A stretch of 8,989 nt of DNA from an uncultured Bacilli bacterium (lineage in GTDB: Bacteria; Bacillota_I; Bacilli_A; RF39; UBA660). Both the position numbers and the translations under genes were made by a program. The stretch is taken from contig CANQMB010000041.1 of the NCBI GenBank assembly GCA_947624845.1, positions 1-8,989 on the forward strand, given 5' to 3'. Shown piece after piece: positions 7,071 through 8,989 of this stretch. The notes beneath the pieces were generated by a model. It was not told the origin of the DNA. It saw only the letters and a list, made by a program, of their open reading frames with translations, and did not search any database. Every line of letters begins with the position of its first letter. Position 1 is the first letter of the stretch.

Positions 7071-7716
7071 ATTTATATCCGCATCCTCGAACTGTAATAA
7101 TTAAATTTCTATATTTTCCTAAGTTATTTCGTAACATTTTAATATGGGTATCAATGGTACGATCATCACCAAAAAAATCATATCCCCAAATATTGGAAAG
7201 AAGTTGTTCCCGAGAGATGGCCATTTTTTTATGATCGATTAAGAAACATAAAAGTTCATATTCTTTTGGAGTTAAATTAATGGGTTTTCCTTCTATTTTT
7301 ACGACATGACCATCATAATCAATTTCTAAATCTTGATAACAATATTTTTTTTGTCTAGGAATTCTTCTTTTGGTAATTGCTTTCATTCGTGCAATTAATT
7401 CTTTCGGTGAAAATGGTTTGGTCATATAATCATCAATATCTAAATCAAATCCTTGTAATTTATCATATTCTTCGCCTCTGGCAGATAAAACGATGGTTGG
7501 AATTCTTTTTTCTTTTGGAAGTAATTTTAATACTTCAAATCCATCCATTTTTGGCATCATAATATCCAAAACTAATAAATCAAAGTGTTGATCGTTTAAT
7601 TTAGTTAATGCCTCTTCACCGTTACTTGCAAAGTCACAGGTAAATTGTTCTTTTTTACAATATTCATAAATTACTTTTTGAATTCGTTCTTCGTCATCGA
7701 CAATTAATACTTTCAT
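7054..7716 (-). CDS. OmpR/PhoB-family response regulator
   Basis: This is a two-domain transcription factor activated by phosphorylation from the partner kinase. The 220 residues include a receiver domain (about 1-118) with the acidic pocket DDE (7-9), phospho-acceptor Asp 51 in LVLDIMMPKMDG, switch Ser 78 and conserved Lys 100 in TKPFSP. A winged-helix DNA-binding domain (about 123-218) carries the typical segments LTPKEYELL, the recognition-helix region DRTIDTHIKMLRNNL and the hairpin VRGCGYKY. The ATG at 7716 has GAGGTG 5 nt upstream on the minus strand. It is the first gene of the two-gene operon. The target genes are unknown; the divergent DUF975 gene and its own promoter are candidates by position. 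It cannot be assigned to a named system such as WalR or PhoP from sequence alone. Confidence 0.96.
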   Translation of the reverse strand: MKVLIVDDEERIQKVIYEYCKKEQFTCDFASNGEEALTKLNDQHFDLLVLDIMMPKMDGFEVLKLLPKEKRIPTIVLSARGEEYDKLQGFDLDIDDYMTKPFSPKELIARMKAITKRRIPRQKKYCYQDLEIDYDGHVVKIEGKPINLTPKEYELLCFLIDHKKMAISREQLLSNIWGYDFFGDDRTIDTHIKMLRNNLGKYRNLIITVRGCGYKYDEEA

Positions 7717-7730
7717 GAACTCACCTCTAA

Positions 7731-7766
7731 TGTGTATTATACATAATATTGTGTATTTTGTGTGAA
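7731..7766. repeat. TGTGTATT direct repeats in the divergent intergenic region
   Basis: TGTGTATT occurs exactly at 7731-7738 and 7750-7757, and a variant TGTGTGAA at 7759-7766. The first copy also forms an 11-nt near-palindrome TGTAT-T-ATACA (7733-7743) over the presumed minus-strand -10. OmpR-type regulators bind direct repeats, so these may be regulator sites. The 19- and 9-nt spacings are not the classic 10-11 bp, and the region is AT-rich, so chance is possible. Confidence 0.4.
7736..7766 (-). promoter_or_regulatory. candidate promoter of the two-component operon
   Basis: On the minus strand TATAAT (7741-7736) is a perfect -10. TTCACA (7766-7761) is the best -35 candidate, but the spacer of 19 nt is longer than ideal. 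A non-optimal promoter would suit an activated or autoregulated operon. Transcription would start near 7729, only about 13 nt before the regulator ATG. Confidence 0.45.
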
Positions 7767-7780
7767 AAAAAACAATTTGA

Positions 7781-7809
7781 TTGAAAGAAAATTTAAAACT
7801 CGTTATAAT
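7781..7809 (+). promoter_or_regulatory. near-consensus promoter of the DUF975 gene
   Basis: TTGAAA (7781-7786) and TATAAT (7804-7809) are separated by exactly 17 nt. The -10 is perfect and the -35 matches 5 of 6. The predicted start near 7816 gives a leader of only about 11 nt, with the ribosome binding site at its very 5' end. Confidence 0.85.
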
Positions 7810-7815
7810 AAAAAT

Positions 7816-7821
7816 AGGTGA
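7816..7821 (+). promoter_or_regulatory. ribosome binding site deciding the DUF975 start (ATG 7827)
   Basis: AGGTGA lies 5 nt before the ATG at 7827. The in-frame GTG at 7818 is inside this motif and has no site of its own, so it is rejected as the start. Confidence 0.8.
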
Positions 7822-7826
7822 TTGTT

Positions 7827-8648
7827 ATGTTTAGTAGAAAGAAGTTAAAGGAAACGGGAAGAAAAAACTTTTTTAAAAATTACTGGTGTGTTGTGGCTGT
7901 TTGTTTTTTACTTTCTTATTTAACTGGAGTATATGCAACGTCAACGAATGGAATTCATCAATATGATAATGAAAAAGTAACAAGAGAAGTTGTTTATAAT
8001 ATGAATCATTATTCTACTTATCAAGCAATTTTTCGCAATCATAAAGAAATCCCCAATGTTGTAAAAACAGAAATTGATAGTTGGATGCAACCGGTGAAAT
8101 ATTTAGTACAATTAGGGGATAGTATTATTCAGTTTATAAATGGAAATTTTCTCTTTGCTATTGCATGTTTCATTGGTGGTGTTTTATATATTGGATATTA
8201 TTTCTTTTTTGCTAGTGTTTTTCGAATTGGATGTTATGAATTTTTTATTGAAAATCATACGAAAAAAATGCGAAGAATGAATATTTTATTTGCGAATTTT
8301 AAAAAGGGGAAATATTTAAATACGGTAAAAGTGATGTTCCTTCGTAAATTTTATTTAATTCTTTGGTGTTTTACTATTGTTGGAGGGATTGTAAAGTATT
8401 ATGAATATAGAATGATTCCTTATATTTTAGCAGAAGATAGTCACATTTCTTTTCATGATGCTCACATGCTTTCTAAAAAAATGATGCAGGGAATGAAATG
8501 GAAAACTTTCTTATTAGATGCTTCTTATTTGGGATGGTATTTCTTATCTGTTCTTACTTTTGGATTTTTATCTATCTTTTACGTCAATCCATATAAACAG
8601 TCAACAGAAATTGCTCTTTATAAATTTTTAAGAGAAAACCAAGCCTAA
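7827..8648 (+). CDS. DUF975 family multi-pass integral membrane protein
   Basis: The family is common in Bacillota and has no firmly established function. From ATG 7827 the protein has 273 residues. It has a basic N-terminus with KLKETGRKNF, a first membrane helix (about 19-37), an external or loop region (about 38-100) without obvious motifs, and further hydrophobic segments at about 105-133, 171-190 and 228-253. The DUF975 signatures are in the second half: MIPYILAED (206-214), SKKMMQGMKWKTFLLDAS (226-243) followed by LGW, and a terminal NPYKQSTEIALYKFL (254-268). It has its own strong promoter and terminator, so it is monocistronic and divergent from the two-component operon. The placement suggests, without proving, a link to that regulator, perhaps in envelope stress. 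The DUF975 assignment is from remembered motif similarity and was not searched. Confidence 0.85.
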   Translation: MFSRKKLKETGRKNFFKNYWCVVAVCFLLSYLTGVYATSTNGIHQYDNEKVTREVVYNMNHYSTYQAIFRNHKEIPNVVKTEIDSWMQPVKYLVQLGDSIIQFINGNFLFAIACFIGGVLYIGYYFFFASVFRIGCYEFFIENHTKKMRRMNILFANFKKGKYLNTVKVMFLRKFYLILWCFTIVGGIVKYYEYRMIPYILAEDSHISFHDAHMLSKKMMQGMKWKTFLLDASYLGWYFLSVLTFGFLSIFYVNPYKQSTEIALYKFLRENQA

Positions 8649-8672
8649 AGTTAGGATAAAATTAATTTTAGT

Positions 8673-8713
8673 AAAAAAGGTCATAAAGCTGGATACTTTA
8701 TGGCCTTATTTTT
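8673..8713 (+). terminator. intrinsic terminator of the DUF975 gene (palindrome copy 1)
   Basis: GGTCATAAAG (8679-8688) pairs with CTTTATGGCC (8696-8705), with one T-G wobble, around the 7-nt loop CTGGATA. TTATTTTT follows. A run of six A residues before the stem gives a T6 tract on the minus strand, so it should work in both directions. It begins 24 nt after the DUF975 stop. Confidence 0.85.
8682..8704 (+). repeat. 23-nt palindromic repeat, copy 1
   Basis: The core is CATAAAG, loop CTGGATA, then CTTTATGGC. The same 23 nt, loop included, recur on the minus strand at 8918-8940. Identity of an unconstrained loop points to a copied element rather than two terminators that arose separately. Confidence 0.8.
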
Positions 8714-8917
8714 ATTATGATTTTCTAATCAAATTATATAATAAACATTTGAATTTATCAATAAATACATTTATATAAGAGAGAATAATTAGTAAAAAAA
8801 TAGTCAAAAAATGTCGATAGGAAAAAGAAAAAGTAAAGAACATAAAAAGAAATAACTGGTCAAATTTCTAGTCAAAAAATTAGATTTCTTTGCTATATCT
8901 TTGTTTCATTTAAAAAA
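8706..8917. other. AT-rich non-coding spacer between the palindrome copies
   Basis: No credible coding region, tRNA or strong promoter is visible. It contains A-rich runs, a TATAAT at 8737-8742 without a matching -35, and a 12-nt direct repeat. The only ATG frame noted (8811, 14 codons, all basic) lacks a ribosome binding site. A small RNA cannot be excluded. Confidence 0.5.
8801..8880 (+). repeat. 12-nt direct repeat pair TAGTCAAAAAAT
   Basis: Exact copies lie at 8801-8812 and 8869-8880, 68 bp apart, and a related GGTCAAA lies at 8858-8864. The words are mostly A, so chance is a serious alternative. Confidence 0.4.
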
Positions 8918-8942
8918 GCCATAAAGTATCCAGCTTTATGGC
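8912..8942 (-). terminator. minus-strand hairpin with U-tract (palindrome copy 2, inverted)
   Basis: GCCATAAAG (8918-8926) and CTTTATGGC (8934-8942) form a perfect 9-bp stem around a 7-nt loop. Read on the minus strand it has the same loop CTGGATA as copy 1 and is followed by T6 (A6 at 8912-8917 on the plus strand), an ideal minus-strand terminator. On the plus strand there is no U-tract, and a ribosome binding site begins 2 nt later. It would act on a minus-strand transcript entering from the right, or lie in the leader of the gene starting at 8959. Confidence 0.7.
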
Positions 8943-8958
8943 AAGAGGAAATAAAGAA

Positions 8959-8989
8959 ATGAAGAAGATATGGTATGAGATTAAAAGAA
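8959..8989 (+). CDS. 5' end of a further gene, cut by the window edge
   Basis: ATG 8959 is preceded by AGAGGAA (8944-8950) with 8-nt spacing and opens a frame reading MKKIWYEIKR to the end of the window. The basic start followed by aromatic residues would suit a membrane protein, but ten codons do not allow a family call. No convincing promoter is seen between the DUF975 terminator and this start. Minus-strand frames also stay partly open here, so the orientation is not certain. Confidence 0.5.
   Translation, partial: MKKIWYEIKR

Noticed and set aside
7007..7234. 75-codon plus-strand frame across the kinase/regulator junction
   Set aside because: It is antisense to two clearly functional genes, with no signal for independent expression.
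8737..8742. TATAAT as a promoter in the right-hand spacer
   Set aside because: The bases 17 nt upstream (ATTATG) do not resemble a -35, and TATAAT is expected by chance in DNA this AT-rich.
8811..8855. 14-codon basic micro-ORF from ATG 8811
   Set aside because: It has no Shine-Dalgarno sequence, and its Lys/Arg content simply reflects A-rich sequence.
8673..8942. CRISPR array or phage attachment site
   Set aside because: There are only two copies, they are inverted rather than direct, and there is no integrase, cas gene or regular spacer pattern in the window.

Overview
The window is AT-rich DNA with Bacillota-type (class Bacilli) genes: a mraZ-rsmH-ftsL-PBP division cluster, AGGAGG-like ribosome binding sites, and strong intrinsic terminators. 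Trp is encoded by TGG and the reading frames close properly under the standard bacterial code, so it is not a UGA=Trp mollicute. It could be an uncultured wall-forming member of the Bacilli/Erysipelotrichia side, but nothing here allows a genus call.

Left part (1-5703), plus strand. A small membrane-anchored protein of unknown function ends at a clear terminator. A well-formed sigma-A-type promoter (342-370) then leads into three AGTGG/TGTGG boxes at exact 10-bp spacing, the expected MraZ operator. It drives a tightly packed operon: mraZ, rsmH (16S rRNA m4C1402 methyltransferase), ftsL (divisome bitopic protein), a class B penicillin-binding protein with two PASTA domains (septal transpeptidase) and a phosphomannomutase/phosphoglucomutase-family enzyme. 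The usual dcw continuation (mraY, murD, ftsW, murG, ftsQ, ftsZ) is absent. The operon ends after the phosphohexomutase, so this is a shortened dcw cluster.

Middle part (5662-7716), minus strand. An OmpR-family response regulator and a HAMP/HisKA/HATPase_c sensor kinase overlap by 14-17 nt and converge on the division operon. Both transcription units share one bidirectional hairpin terminator that includes the stop codon of the phosphohexomutase and the last codons of the kinase.

Right part (7717-8989). A 110-bp divergent intergenic region carries a near-consensus plus-strand promoter for a DUF975 multi-pass membrane protein, a weaker minus-strand promoter candidate for the two-component operon, and repeated TGTGTATT words. 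After the DUF975 gene lies about 310 bp of AT-rich non-coding DNA. It holds two copies, in opposite orientation, of a 23-nt palindromic hairpin sequence with the same loop. A ribosome binding site and the first ten codons of another plus-strand gene follow at the window edge.

Most genes are conventional. I found no clearly new multi-gene system. The items most worth checking are the duplicated palindrome, the shortened dcw operon with its phosphohexomutase, the bidirectional terminator overlapping coding sequence, and the two-component/DUF975 divergent pair.
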